From contig JAJFZO010000579.1 in assembly GCA_021397835.1 (NCBI GenBank), forward strand, positions 2,495,001 to 2,559,000: DNA of 64,000 nt, given 5' to 3'. This stretch comes from Moringa oleifera (Eukaryota; Streptophyta; Magnoliopsida; Brassicales; Moringaceae). The stretch's first letter is position 1. Each line of letters begins with the position of its first letter. The notes under the pieces are model-generated. The model made no database searches. It saw only the letters and a program-made list of their open reading frames with translations, and was not told the origin of the DNA. Positions 46,775 to 58,746 of this stretch are shown here, piece by piece. A program made the translations under genes and the position numbers.

Positions 46775-48296
46775 TGATGTAAGACAAGCAAGAAAATAAG
46801 AAAAAATTAAATATCTTAAGAAATTAAAAATTAAAAGAAAAAGAACAAAGTAGAATCTCTGGCTTTAAATAACAAAACATTGAAAATAGTCATCAAATAC
46901 AAATAAAAATAAAAAATTAAAAGTTTTGATAAGAACTTATTAAGAGAAAAAAAAAACAACAAAACCGGAACTTCTTAATTCTCTATAAAGAAAACAACCA
47001 GCAAAAGAGCCCAAATTTCTTGATCCTCTGTTAAGAAAAACAACCAGCAAAAGAACCCAGACCTTTTGTCCAAAATCTGTCAAGAAAAACCGCCCAGAAA
47101 ACTGCTTCCTCTTATTCATGCAAGAACAACCAAAGAGTGACCCAAAAAAATTTGATATTAAAATTTGAATTAAAACTACAATAAGAAATAACTGCAAAAC
47201 ACAAAATTTAATGAGATTCAGTTAAACAAGACCTACATCCTTGGATTAACATCAGCAAAATTCTTTTGATTAATAAAAAATGTATGGGGATCTTTACAAT
47301 GAAATCATCTTCAAACTTATGCGAACAATCTAACAATATAAGTCATACAAAGAATTTGTCATAAAAAAATAGGACAAGTAATTATGATAAGAGGACAAGA
47401 TATAAATGATATATGTTTAGAGCAATAGAAGAGTTTTTTTTTTTTTTTTCCCAGTTGAGTAATGAGAGGTGTAAAATAAGAAATAAGAGAAGAATAAAAC
47501 TAGACTTAATCTAATTAACAAGACGTGTTCCTAATTTCGATGAGAAGATTGTGCGTCATAGAAGATTAGGGGTGGTAATTCCACCATCAACAAAAAAAAT
47601 GCAAAAGTTAATTTACTTCGATAATACCTAAAAGCATATTAATATATCATTTGATCTAAGAGCACTTGCAGTATTGATGTTACTCAAACCCAACGAGGGA
47701 AGTATGCAATGAAAATGAGAAATCAAAATTGCTTAATTTTGAGCTTATGCGTAAGATTAACATGTGGAATGATTTGTTTTCACTTTTTTTCTTCCTTTTC
47801 TTTGGTCTATATGAACAACAATAGGAGTCGATCAAAGTTGGACCTAATACCTATTGATGTAGGACAAGTAGGAAAATAAAAAGAAATTAGAGATTTTGAA
47901 TTAAAAAAACAAAATAAAGAGAAGAAAAAAAAACAAAGTAAAGCCTCATGCCTTAAAAAACAAAACAGAAATCTCCAATATCAAAAATACTGAAAAAAAA
48001 AAAAAACTCTCAAACTATAACATAGCAAGTTTGTCTCAAACATTAAGGTGTTCTAAATATTTATAACCATGAAATATTAATAGAAATAAAAAATCTAAAG
48101 TTCTCATAAAAACTTATGTAAGTGCTAAAGAGAATTGGAGTAAACTCTTAAAACAAATTATATATATAACAAAAGAAAAATATATCTTTCCCGAGTTCAC
48201 ATAAAAAAGAAAATATAAATATTTTTTCCTAACTTCAGAATTTATGCATGAAATAAGTTTTCTAAAAATCTTTATTCGATGCTTCATCAAGCAATC
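46775..48296. mobile_element. Candidate LTR/TRIM-type insertion in S1
   Basis: In S2 the sequence runs straight from acatagcagtgact to cactagttt (56695-56715). S1 has about 1.5 kb between the matching words. The inserted DNA begins tgatgtaagacaagcaag, and a similar tgatgtaggacaagtagg begins at 47854, so there are two direct LTR-like repeats. A cctacatccttggattaac segment near 47230 resembles leader words of plant LTR elements. No coding region was recognised and the target duplication is unclear. Confidence 0.5.
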
Positions 48297-48400
48297 ACTC
48301 ACTGATTCAAGAAATATATAGTACATGTGCAATGCCTTTATGAATGATACGACGTTGTCTTGGGTGGGTTAGGCGCAGGTCATGGCAATTTATTCCAAAA

Positions 48401-48473
48401 TTAGAATTCCGTTGGCGGTTTCAATCTTGTTAGTCTTCTAATTCTGTCTTTTATTTGGTATTCTGTAGTAGTC
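48401..48473 (-). pseudogene. Duplicated last exon of the LOLITA-like gene
   Basis: On the minus strand it reads RLTRLKPPTEF then stop, matching the end of the gene at 56811-56882. A 1-base frame change upstream (within the LLQNTK segment) breaks the exon, and no other exon of the gene is present in S1. Confidence 0.75.
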
Positions 48474-49119
48474 TGTCATATGTGCGCAAGATAGACAGTT
48501 GAGAACAACATCCAAATGACATAATACAAATATGATGCAAATGGTAGCAGCAAGAAAATAGAGAAAAGAAAGGCAGCCTAAAACCCAAAGAAATCATGGT
48601 TTAGTCACCATATCATTAGAACAGAAAACTGAAGTAGCATCAAATAAATTTTAGAAAGAGTGAAGGATTTGAGAAAATGCAGAGTTGAAAGAAAAGCTTG
48701 AGCAATTTATGGTTTTCACTCTTATATTTATACTCACTTACAGATGTCCTAATAAGCTACAATTGTACAACCCCAGTTGGCAAACCAAATTACATTATTC
48801 TGAACAAAAGCAATAATTCTGGAAGTAATACAAATGATGCTTGCAACTAACTAATATATGCAGTATTCTGCAGTGCTGTTAATGAAGTAGGGCAAACCAA
48901 AGGGGAAGCTGATTCTACTGTGTTGTTACTGATCTGACTCCATATACCACATTATACATTTAGCCAAATGTTCTAAAAAATCCCTCTCAATGAAAGGGTG
49001 ACTGTGGTGATTGAATCACCCAAAGTTTATCCTTCTAAAAACCAAATAGAGACTGTGATATGGCCTTACTTAAACCGCCTGCAACTTGATCATAAGATGG
49101 AACATATCTGTCCTCTATT

Positions 49120-49965
49120 TTTTTTTTCCCCCCAGAACTCCATCTCTAACAAAGTGAACGTTTAAGTCAATGTGCTTGGTCTGAGCATGCTAAACTGGAC
49201 TAGTTGCCAGTTTAGTAGCGCTCATATTGTCACACCAAGTAATAGGGGGAGCTAAAACTGCAAATAACATTTCCTAGATCAGTGATTGTTTCCATGCCAA
49301 TTCACATGTTACTAAGGCTAATGCCTTATATTCTGCCCACTGTTTGCGTCTTTGATGACTAGGAAAGAAGTGGATCTCCAAAATCCACACAATACCCTTT
49401 TACAGGTCTCTTAATATTTATGACAGCATGCCCAATCAGCATTAGAAAAGCCAATTAGAGGCAACATCTCACTATGTCTGATGTGCAACCCATGTCCAAC
49501 GGTTCCTTTCAAGTATCTCAAGACTCTCTTAACTGCTTTGCCAGTGAGAATTTCTGGGATCCTGAGTAAACTAACTCAGTTTGTTGACAATGAATGTTAT
49601 GTTAGGTCTAGTATTGGTTATATAATGAAGTGCCCCTAGAATACTTCTCTATTGGGTTGGATTGTTCATGGGCTCTTCTTTAGTGCTTACTAACTGCTTC
49701 CCAACTACTGCAGCTGTAGGGCATGGTTTGACATTTACCTTGCTAACTCTTATTAACGACTCTTCAACATATTTGCCCTGAGACAACTACATTGTAGTTC
49801 TATATCTGTACACCTCATACCCCGAATCCTTTGGTGCAATAAGGTGTATATGCGCAAGTTTTTGGTGTAGATTACTCTGAAACCTTCACTCTTATGGCAA
49901 GGCTTGATACTATACATTTGCTGCTTGTTGTTGCAGCACAAAAAATTTGAAAAGTGTTCCAACTA
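49120..49965 (-). pseudogene. Copia reverse transcriptase end and RNase H remnant
   Basis: In order on the minus strand: CPTAAVVGKQLVS, RSILGALHYITNTRPN, a worn LRYLKGT region, PLIGFSNADWACC, a SESEYRAL-like position, PITWCDNMSATKLA and HIDLNVHFVRDGVL. These are the end of the copia reverse transcriptase and the RNase H domain. Stops and frame changes are frequent. Confidence 0.8.
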
Positions 49966-49984
49966 GATGTAAAGTCTACATTTT

Positions 49985-51118
49985 TAAATGATCTCTTAAA
50001 GGAGAAGATCTATATTGAACAGCCAGCTGAAAGATTTGTTGTGCAAGGGCAGGAGGAAAAGGTGCATTTATTGAAGAAAGCTTTGTACGGTTTCAAGCTG
50101 GCTCCAAGGGCTTAGTACAATCATATTGATGAGCACCTACTGAGCTTGGGTTTCATTAAAAATCTAAGCGAAGCAACTCCTTATGTAAAAGAAAAAAATG
50201 GTAGGTGCTAATTTAATTATTGCTTCTATTTATGTTAATTATCTGTTAATTACAAGAAGCAATTAAGAGTTTATCAAGTTGAAATGTTAAAGAATTCAAG
50301 ATGACTGACTTAGGATTGGTGTCTTATTTTCTTGGTTTGAAAGTGAGACAACTGAAAAATTAAATCTTCATTAGTCAGTGTAAAAATATGCTCAGGAGAT
50401 CTTTAAAAAGTTTCACGTAGAAGGTGTAGCTTCCAAGGTAAATGAGAACCACTATAGTAGTTTAATTAGATGCCTCATGTATCTTAGTACTTAAAAACCT
50501 GATATTGTACAAGCTGAGTCTCCTATCTAGGTTTATGCACTGTGTAACTGAAGAATACGTGCAGGTTACTAAATGTATTGTTTGATACATAAAAGCAACT
50601 GTTGACTATTAAAAGATATCTGAATTTAAGTTAATCGGTTTTCCTAACATTGACTGGGCAGGTTTAATTGTTGGTATAAAGAGTACAACTAGTTATTACT
50701 TTAATTTTGGTTCAAATGTGATTATTTGATGTTCAAAAAAGTAAAAAATCATAACTTAAAGCACTGTAGAAGCTGAGTTTGGTGCTACAACTACGGTAGC
50801 AAATCATACAATATGGCTCAAACAAAAAAACTCAAGATTTGAATTTTATGTAGTATAAATCAGCTTAAATCTTTGTAAAAAATTAAGAAGCCATATCAAT
50901 CTCTTCAAATCCAGTGTTTCATGGTAAGACAACACGTTTTAAGATTAAGTATTATTTTTTTAGAAAAATTTAGAATGAAGGTAAAGTTTTCTCAATATAT
51001 TGCAGGATTGATGTACAAGTGGCTAATAATTTTACAAAAGTTTTGCCTAAAATCAAGTTTGATATACTTAGAGAAAAATTGGGAGTTACAACAAGATAAG
51101 ATCATTTTCTCAAAATAA
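49985..51118 (+). pseudogene. Copia reverse transcriptase / RNase H remnant, plus strand
   Basis: Reads LLKKALYGFKLAPRA at 50070, HLLSLGFIKNLSEATPYV, then a worn YVDDLLVTG region. Next are MTDLGLVSYFLGLKV-like, a RFMHC-like and a YVKATVDY-like position. The ending at 50921-51118 corresponds to the C-terminal tail of RNase H, with ILQKFCLKSSL in place of the family's ILTKALPKxxF. Several stops and frame changes. It is a different copia lineage from the minus-strand element and lies inside it. Confidence 0.8.
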
Positions 51119-51639
51119 TTATGTCAAGTTGCTGCAGTTATGCAGTTTAAATATTTAAGTTAATTGGTTTATGTGTGGTATGTGATCACCTAGTTTTAAA
51201 TTTTCAATTGAGTTCATCATATATATATATATATGTTTCGTGAATAAAAATAATGTGTATTTTTCATATAAAAAGATTCTCATACAACAAACACTAATTA
51301 ACCTTTTTTCATAATATCAAGAACATGTGAAATGTTTTTCAGCAGCTATAGGGTTTTGATTGAGTTAGCAGTTTTGAAGTATCAATATGAGCTATATTCA
51401 ATTGTTGACCATTACTAGCAAACAGAAAGCTTTTACAGTTGTAATTTATTTTCTCAGCAGGATTGTTTCAGTCTTCTAATCACATGGTTACTAGCTCAAC
51501 ATGCCAACCAGGTGTCCAACTGTTTCAAGTGAAGCTGTGTAAGTAACATATAGATTGCTAGCTAGATATGTGCATGACATGAGTTATGGTAGTTGTTGTT
51601 CTATCTACCAACTATGTTACTAATCTCATGTAGTTACTG

Positions 51640-52250
51640 TCATATCTATAGAAGCAAATGGTTGCTCTATGTTCCATTTTGCCACACTTGACAAATTGCT
51701 ATGTCATTGTGCTGCCTCCTGATTTACGTCCTCTATTGTCTCCTCTGCCTTGATTAGTCCTTTGCCCAAAGAATTGCCCTTGACTCTTCGTATTATTATT
51801 GTTGTTATTGTTTCCAAGTTTATTTGCTGCATAGTTTGCTGATGTCTATCTCAAATCCAGGTTGTCACACCTCCACTCAATTGATTTAGTCTTTTTTGCA
51901 AGTTAAGAGCTTAGATTGCAACTCAACCATGTAATGTCCTCTCTATCAAGAAGTTGACAAACTATAGGATTATAGTCTGTTGAGTACGTCAAGCCCTGCG
52001 AGAACTTGAGATATCAACTTATCCAAGGGAACTGGGACTCCCAGCAAGGGCAAGGTTATCAATAATCATTTTCATAGCTTTTAGGTATTCTTGCATCTTC
52101 ATCTATCTTTTGTTTAGTTTTTGAAATTTTTTCTTGTAAAATAGAATGTTAGACTTGATTAGTATCCCGTAGTAGTCTTTGTTAGCATTCCAGAATGATT
52201 AAAGAGTAAATCACAGGAAAAGTAAATTCTTCAGTGTTATAATCCATGGC
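51640..52250 (-). pseudogene. Copia gag remnant, minus strand
   Basis: Reading down, KMQEYLKAMKMIIDNLALAG is followed by a worn gag middle. Then comes an Asn-rich tract (ETITTIIIRRVK in one frame, N-runs in another) and a Gly/Arg-rich stretch before the expected zinc knuckle. This is the usual architecture of Retrofit/Tork-type copia gag. It is highly degraded. Confidence 0.6.
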
Positions 52251-52270
52251 TCTATAAACAAGATCATAGA

Positions 52271-52734
52271 CTTGAATTAATCACATGGATATCTTTCTAT
52301 ATACAAAAATATTTTAAATAAGAATCATGATATGTGGATCTGACTTTTGTATTGATCTTTTTAACAAAGAACTATAAAGGTATTTTGGTAATTTAAATTA
52401 ATAATGTAAAAAATTAAATAAAAAAATTAAATCATTAATTTTGTTAAATTATTATGTGTCATAATTTTATTAAAAATTTAAGACAACTCAAATCAATGAA
52501 GAATTCTAATCCTTTAAATAAATGCTTCTTAGCTAAAAAAAAAAGTATATGTTAGTAAGAAGAATAACTATAATAGTGAAGAAGAAAAGATAGTTTCTAA
52601 AAATGGATCCATTAATTTTTAAAACATTGTTAATTAGCCGTTTATTTATTTTCTTATAATTTCAAATTAATTTCTTTTATTGAAAAGTGGATAGATATAT
52701 ATTTCTCAATCTTGATAGTGTGACATATTAAAAC
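52271..52734. other. Intergenic AT-rich sequence
   Basis: Lies between the minus-strand copia and the start of S2. The 5' LTR of that copia may be here but I cannot define it. Confidence 0.4.
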
Positions 52735-53618
52735 TTAAATAGAAAAATGCATTACATGGTTTGAGAACAATTGAAAGTTGCTCAAAATTAAACAATATTT
52801 TGAAAAAATTTAAATATTTAAGTGTCATCTGAAAAAAAATAAATTATTTTACATTTTAAATTTAAATAAACACCCACCGTTCAGAACTGTTAACAATATA
52901 CAAAGCACATGGATCAAACTCTGTATATAATAAGATTATTATAGAAGTTATACAAAGATTTAATCTCTTTTCTTTCTCACCAAAAACAGTGTTTTCTCCC
53001 TTTCCAATAGTTGGATTTACGTTATTGCTTTCTGCAAAGGCTCGCCATATTCTAACAATTTGCTGATGCAATCCATCAACAATCTCATTAAAGGAATCTT
53101 ATCTCATGCATGTTTCAAGTCTCCATCTACTACATTACTAACAAAAACTATGTAAACAAAAACTATGTAAATCATATGCATTTGCTTAAACTTTGCATAA
53201 TTTCCAAGAGGCTTAAGAAAATGAGATTAATTAAAACAATATTCCTTTTATTTGGCCACACTGAATTCATTTACATTTATGTCTCTTCCTCAATACTAGT
53301 GTATATGCTCTTCCAAATACTCTCAGCCAATTTCTGAATCATGCCAGCAGAGGATATATGCCATTGTAATGGCCAAGAGATAAGACAAAGTTTAGGCTCA
53401 ATTAATATTCATAGATTTCTAGGTTTGGTACACCACTATATCGACTAATCTTTAACTAGTTCATATATGCAGCTTCTGGTGCCGCCATGAAGAATGTATA
53501 ATATTAAGAGGAATGAGTAAGCATGATTGTCGGCCCGGAAGAAGTTCACATATTATATGTATCCCTTGTATAGGAACTGCTGATTGATATTGCTGTCTTC
53601 AACCAAAGCTTATAGGCC

Positions 53619-54567
53619 TTAAGGCTCATTTGTGACAGAGAGGCAATTAAGCATTGCCTCGCATTCCCTCATGAGGTTGTAGAGCAAGTCAGTTGAGAAG
53701 AAAGGCTGCTGCAGAACCCTTGTTGTGTAATGCAAGCTAATGGAAGAACCTGCCCTTTTTTTGTGCTTCTTCACAATCTTTACCAGTCCTGCTCTCAACA
53801 GATATTAGCTTAAGCTTCAATGAAGAAATTCACAAACTATCCCAGCTCGAAGAATGCAGGAAAGAAAATATATATTAAATGAGTTGATAAAGAAGCTAGT
53901 TTAGCTCACTTTTCTAGTAATTTCTTTAATTTCAAATTACTAATTCTCTGCTGATGCTTTGTTTTGTGCTTCCGACAATTATTTCATTGAAGTATTACCT
54001 AATAAGGAGAAAGGTACCTGTAAAGTTAAGGACACTGTAATGCAGTAACATAACCATCTCTGCATGAAAATCTAAGATATCCTTCTGGACTTGTAACTTC
54101 TCTTCATCATTGCTCAAGTTGGCTACCTTGATTTGTAGCTCCTACAATACCACAGAAAAAGACAGGCCGTATTAATATTCAGCAAACTCGTTACATTCAT
54201 CATATTTTCCGTGTAACAATTACAGGAATGATCTGTATGAGTTTGTAGATCCAGATGAGATGGGGAAACGAAAGATAACCTTTAACCTGATGATATAATC
54301 TTCCTCTTTATCAACATAAAACCTATTAACCTTATCGAGTTCACTGTCTAGCAATCGAGTGAAACCAAAGTCATCTCTCAGGAAAGCTGCAGGGTATCTT
54401 CCTCCATTGGAACAATCTCCATTGGCTATTCCTGACCTTTTCTTTCCAGTTAACTGAAGATGAATTAGCTTCACCTGCCTCTTCAGTGCCTTGTAAGACA
54501 TAAACTTGCTTTCCCATTCAGGCAAGCTGTTGGCTACCTCTGCACGGTGTCTCTTTCCATGCTTCAT
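53619..54567 (-). CDS. SPX-domain protein SPX-2
   Basis: Same role as SPX-1: an inositol-pyrophosphate-binding regulator of phosphate signalling, known from the family and not shown here. Exons: 54567-54280, 54141-54018, 53788-53619, GT-AG introns, 193 residues. Start MKHGKRH, then SLPEWESKFMSYKALKRQ and DFGFTRLLDSELDKVN. FYVDKEEDYIIRLK, DILDFHAEMVMLLHY, SVLNFTGLVKIVKKHKKR and VLQQPFFSTDLLYNLMREC follow. The basic KIVKKHKKR helix and the QQPFF-TDLL motif fit the family better than SPX-1. It is shorter than Arabidopsis SPX1-3 (about 245-260 residues) because the acidic linker and C-terminus are short. No lesion is seen. Confidence 0.88.
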
Positions 54568-54599
54568 CCTTCCCAATCCCTCTAGTACAGTCAGACCCT

Positions 54600-56800
54600 A
54601 ATGTAAGTAACCTGTTAGCAGGAATAAGAACCAATATATAAACAATTTAGGCAGTATATTCGACGGTATTATTCCAAATAGTCTCATTGCTTTGAAGACC
54701 TTTCAATGGAATCAGCTTGCTATATGCCAAACCTGTGTGGCTTGTCCTCAAATGAATCGGAAAATACAGATTTTACCATATGGTAAGATCCACGAAGGTT
54801 AGAATCTGAGCCGTATATTCCATAGCTGTCTGACAAATATTCTTACTAGGTGCATACTTCTCAATGGAAAGTCAACTTTGCTGAGCCTGGCTATGAATCA
54901 TCTTCCTCAAACAAATCGGAAGGGATTGGATACTGATAAATAATAATACTGCTGTTACATGGTTTTTTCTGTTGTTTTATTGTGCCTTTTCTGTAGGTTC
55001 TGTCATCTATCCATGGTCGAAATTGTTATAGAAGAATATACGTCGTGAAAACCAAGAAATATGGTTTGATTTTTCTCACGATTGTGTGACAATTAAATTT
55101 ATGACCGACCAATCCAGAACTCAAGTGAGATTTTTAATAAGGATTAATAAGCCTTAGTAGCAGCCGCCCATATATTTTATGTACTTCAACTTTACTCTCA
55201 GCAAAATATTCAGTTATCCTCATTTGTCAACTATAATGGAAGAATTATGGAAGTTCTTCTCATAAGCATTGTAATGTTAGGTTATACGTTGTCCCCATGG
55301 TGATCACCTAGTTAAGTCTTAGATAACTTGCAAAGTGATGATATATTATCAACTTGAAAGATGATGGGTGTTCAAATTTGATGTGATTAAATAAAGTTGA
55401 GTCCTAATTTTTCAATAAAATCATATGAAAATTGGCTCAAGTCCATCAAAGCGAGATCCACAAGTAGAACTCTTCCCGACAAGATTGACTTTCGAATCAA
55501 AAGCTGGTAACGATTCAAAAGATAATAAAGTGTCAGCATACTAAATTACTAGATGTTAATACACTAAGCTACCAGATGCCAGCATAGCAAATGAGGAAGT
55601 ACCATGATATAGGTTCCTTACAGAAGAGAAAGTGTTAGAGGACTACGGAGAACAACAGATTTATTCATGGCTAGCCTAACAAAATCCAATTTACGAAGAT
55701 ACCTTCCCAGTTAAGGTATAAAAAAGGAAGCTTAGGTACATCTCATTCAAGCAATCCTATCCATAGCTAATTTGCCCAATTATCACTGACTTGGACATTG
55801 AAGGACCTATTAATTGCATGCCGCATCTTTTAATCTTTATTTTCTTTACAGATTCCTTTTATGTTAACACAACCAATTAGATTTCTCTTCACGTCTCTTC
55901 TTCTCAATCCAACTATTTTCAAGTAGCATCAAAACTTTTTCTTTGGTGAGTTGATCTCACAATTTGATACAAATTAAGATCACCTCTTTCAAAATATTGA
56001 AAACGAAGCCTAAAAACTGTTGATAATGCACTCACAATAAAAGACTACCATATTTATGTTTTGAAACAAGCAAGTATATCTAATTTGAACTTATTGCGAA
56101 CACTTATAACAAATATACCAAGTTAAAACATAGCAACATCGGAACCTTTTTCTTTTGTTTTGTTTTTGTGGTTCTTTCCTATAGGAAGCCTCCAAACCCA
56201 ACCATGTTTGCTTGGATGAGCATACTCAATGTTGTAGCACACATGTATCAGTACAATCTTCTTATGATGTCCTTGTGAGTGCAAAAGATGAGTTCCAGGA
56301 ATAGGTGTCTTTTGGTATACTTATCTCCGTGTGCAAGCATTTCCTTTGGAGAATTCACTTCTGGTCACTTTTTTAAGAGGCAAACCAAAAGAAAAATGGC
56401 ACCCACACGTATTTTGAACATTTCTGATTGCACCTGTGCAGCAGGTACATGGGCAGAAAATTTCTGACAGAGAAAGTAACCTAGATTGTTAACTCAAATG
56501 AAAGCATTTGGAAACTCAATATTATGTTTTCAACTAATGTAGAATTGAGACTGTTCTTCTCTTCTTTTCAGTAGTAAATCAATATCAGAAATCAAGAAAT
56601 CTTCCATTGCAACTGTATTGATCCAGCACATTGGTATCTTCCCGACAGGAAAGGCAAACATAAGATCCATGATTCGGCTTTCAAAGAAATGATACATAGC
56701 AGTGACTCACTAGTTTAAGAAACACATATAGAACATCTGCAAGGCCTTGATGAGTGATACAACAGGCTGTCTCAGCCTGGTTAGGCAGGTCATGGCAATG
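54600..56800. other. Spacer between SPX-2 and the LOLITA-like gene
   Basis: Mostly parallel to S1 (42850-43830, 46290-46770 and 48300-48400). The stretch 55260-56160 has no clear partner in S1. The open frame at 56279-56467 is in duplicated non-coding DNA and is not called a gene. Confidence 0.5.
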
Positions 56801-56810
56801 CACTTCAAAA

Positions 56811-58746
56811 TTAGAATTCTGTTGGTGGTTTCAATCTTATTAGCCTTCTAATTCTGTCCTTTTCTGTATTCTCTAGCAGTCCCTGTCAAATTTGCACAAA
56901 ATACCACTGTTGAGAACATCAAAATGATATAACACTAGTATGATAAAAATAGTAGCAGCAAGAATAAAGAAAAAAGTGAAGTAGCCTTGGAGAAGAAGCC
57001 TCTCTCTGCCTGCTTATGCAGCATTAGGTGAAACTCACAAGCATGATTGAAAGTTGAATCATGCGGAGTTTCTTGACACAAAAAAAATGAAATAAATGCT
57101 TCTCACCAAATAGAAGGAATACATCTATGAGGATAGTAATTGTGAAGAAGAAACTCGGAACATCAAAAACAGATGCACTAATTTCTCAAATGATGTGTGC
57201 AATCAAAGAAAAACAAAATCCTCAAATTTCAGATTTCTCATTAGTTTTATTGATTCCAAACATCCACTCACCTTCCAAACAATTTCATCCAGACACAAGC
57301 ATATCTTCCCATATTTATCCAGAAAAAGGCGCTCAGTCGGAGGCTTTCCACAAACATCCTTTATGGCAGAGGTTACAACAAAAATCACTTCTGCCACTAC
57401 ATGAAAACAATCAAAGCCACGAGAAAATCAGTCACTGGAAATAGGGGAGAAACCTCTAACCTAATTAAGAAGTTGAACAATCTCATTGTCATTGTTGCTG
57501 CAAACATAGCTTGTTACTTTAACTGCAAGTTACAAGAACCTACAGCTATAGATCCATTTGTCTAACCTCTAATGCAGAAGTAATGTTTGAAAATCAAAAA
57601 GAGCATCAGCCTCTGCCAAATACTTAACTTCTAATACCTCATGAAAGTAAAATCTACTTACAAGCAAGTTCATCATACTCATCCTTGCCCACAACATAGA
57701 TGCTGACATCCCCAAGCACAGTGTAAACAATATACACTGACCTGATAAAAAACAATAATCAAGTCAAACTCAGAGTGGCAAATAATATTCAGCCAAATTT
57801 AATGAGAGCATATCTTAAAGGTAAAACTTAAAATTTGCTCACTATCCCTTTCCATTTTAGTTTGTCTTTAAGTAACTAACAGCCAGCTCAACTGACATAG
57901 AAAGGATAACAAAATAGCATCTAGTTTCGCTCAAAACAACAGCATCTAGACAAATCATGTCTAGAACATGAAATGATCAATATATGATTGAAACAGAGTA
58001 CCCTCCTCAAAGAAAAAGACACTATATTTCTTGAAAGTTTGATGTTAAGTTTAAAGAACACTCTCTCTCTCTCTTTCAACTTTTAGATCAGTAAAGACCA
58101 TCATCAATGTACATCCAAACAATGGGACAGAAGTCACATGTACCACAGAGACCCACCAGACTGCACAATGACCCATACTGTATATAGTTCATGGCACATA
58201 CATTGAATTTGAAAACAGACCAGTTCATTAGTAAGCAGCAGATAAAGATTAAACAACCAAGTAATATGACTACATCTTTGTTTGGCAGCTTGGTTCAGTC
58301 AAAGCTTTCAAAATTAGAAATCGTAATTTTTGCCCGCCCAGACAATCCATGCTCAACAAAGCACTATCACCAAGCACTTTTGTTGAATCACTTAATCAGG
58401 GTTTTCCCTGTTCCTATTCTTGACAGTCCAGTCAAAGATCACGAGCTGAAAGGCTGGTCCACAAAATATAATGATCTTAATGCCACCTCCAATTAAAGAC
58501 TCACTAGACAACCAATAACTTCCCAAATGAAGTCTCACTGCCACCACAGAATTTATTTTAGACCAAAAACACATAATACCTATTAGAACTATATTTCATA
58601 AGCAAAGGGCATACATACTTGTGGCAAGCAACAAGAAGCTCTTCATTTTTAACACCTTTAAGATTATCGGCTCCCAGCTTCACCAAGAAAGATCGCCAAT
58701 GCAGCCGTTCCTCTGCTGGAACTCCATTGAATCTGCAGGAAGACAT
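56811..58746 (-). CDS. Small longin/SNARE-like protein, TPLATE-complex LOLITA-like
   Basis: Exons: 58746-58619, 57741-57662, 57396-57272, 56882-56811, GT-AG introns that keep the frame, 134 residues. The protein starts MSSCRFNGVPAEERLHW and goes on with VKLGADNLKGVKNEELL and KSVYIVYTVLGDVSIYVVG. KDEYDELALAEVIF, CGKPPTERLFLDKYGK and ICLCLDEIVWKGLLENTEK follow, ending RLIRLKPPTEF. The alternating strands and helices and the LCLDEI turn are typical of small adaptor (longin-type) subunits. I recall the plant protein as LOLITA of the TPLATE endocytic adaptor complex, but a search is needed to be sure. The start could lie further upstream in another exon (an acceptor-like ctgcag precedes RFNG). The last exon lies in duplication S2. 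Confidence 0.78.

Larger units (their letters stand above)
41470..48582. repeat. Segmental duplication block S1 (SPX-1 and LOLITA-like last exon)
   Basis: Matches 52735-56985 in the same orientation: 3' flank of SPX, the SPX gene, the spacer, an aacatttctgattgcacc segment (46487/56419), and the final exon of the LOLITA-like gene. It is about 2.9 kb longer than S2, mainly because of insertions at 43832-46285 and 46775-48296. At its right end it runs into minus-strand copia DNA. Confidence 0.8.
48583..52270 (-). mobile_element. Ty1/copia element on the minus strand, interrupted by a second copia
   Basis: The likely 3' LTR is at about 48585-49100, with a TATA-like tataaatataag on the minus strand near 48730. 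Pol remains lie at 49120-49965 and gag remains at about 51640-52250, the correct order for a minus-strand element. The gap (49970-51550) is filled by copia pol in the opposite orientation. The 5' LTR was not identified. It begins where the S1 duplication stops. Confidence 0.65.
52735..56985. repeat. Segmental duplication block S2 (SPX-2 and LOLITA-like 3' end)
   Basis: Partner of 41470-48582. The match is clearest from about 53150, though tgcattacatggtttgagaa at 52748 already resembles S1 at 41484. It ends inside the intron before the last exon of the LOLITA-like gene. No transposon insertion was seen in this copy. Confidence 0.8.

Noticed and set aside
46562..47197. Minus-strand frames of 64 and 85 codons
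   Set aside because: They lie in duplicated spacer or in the candidate LTR insertion and show no recognisable domain.
57127..57444. Plus-strand frames of 105 and 69 codons
   Set aside because: They are antisense of the LOLITA-like exon 57396-57272 and its introns.
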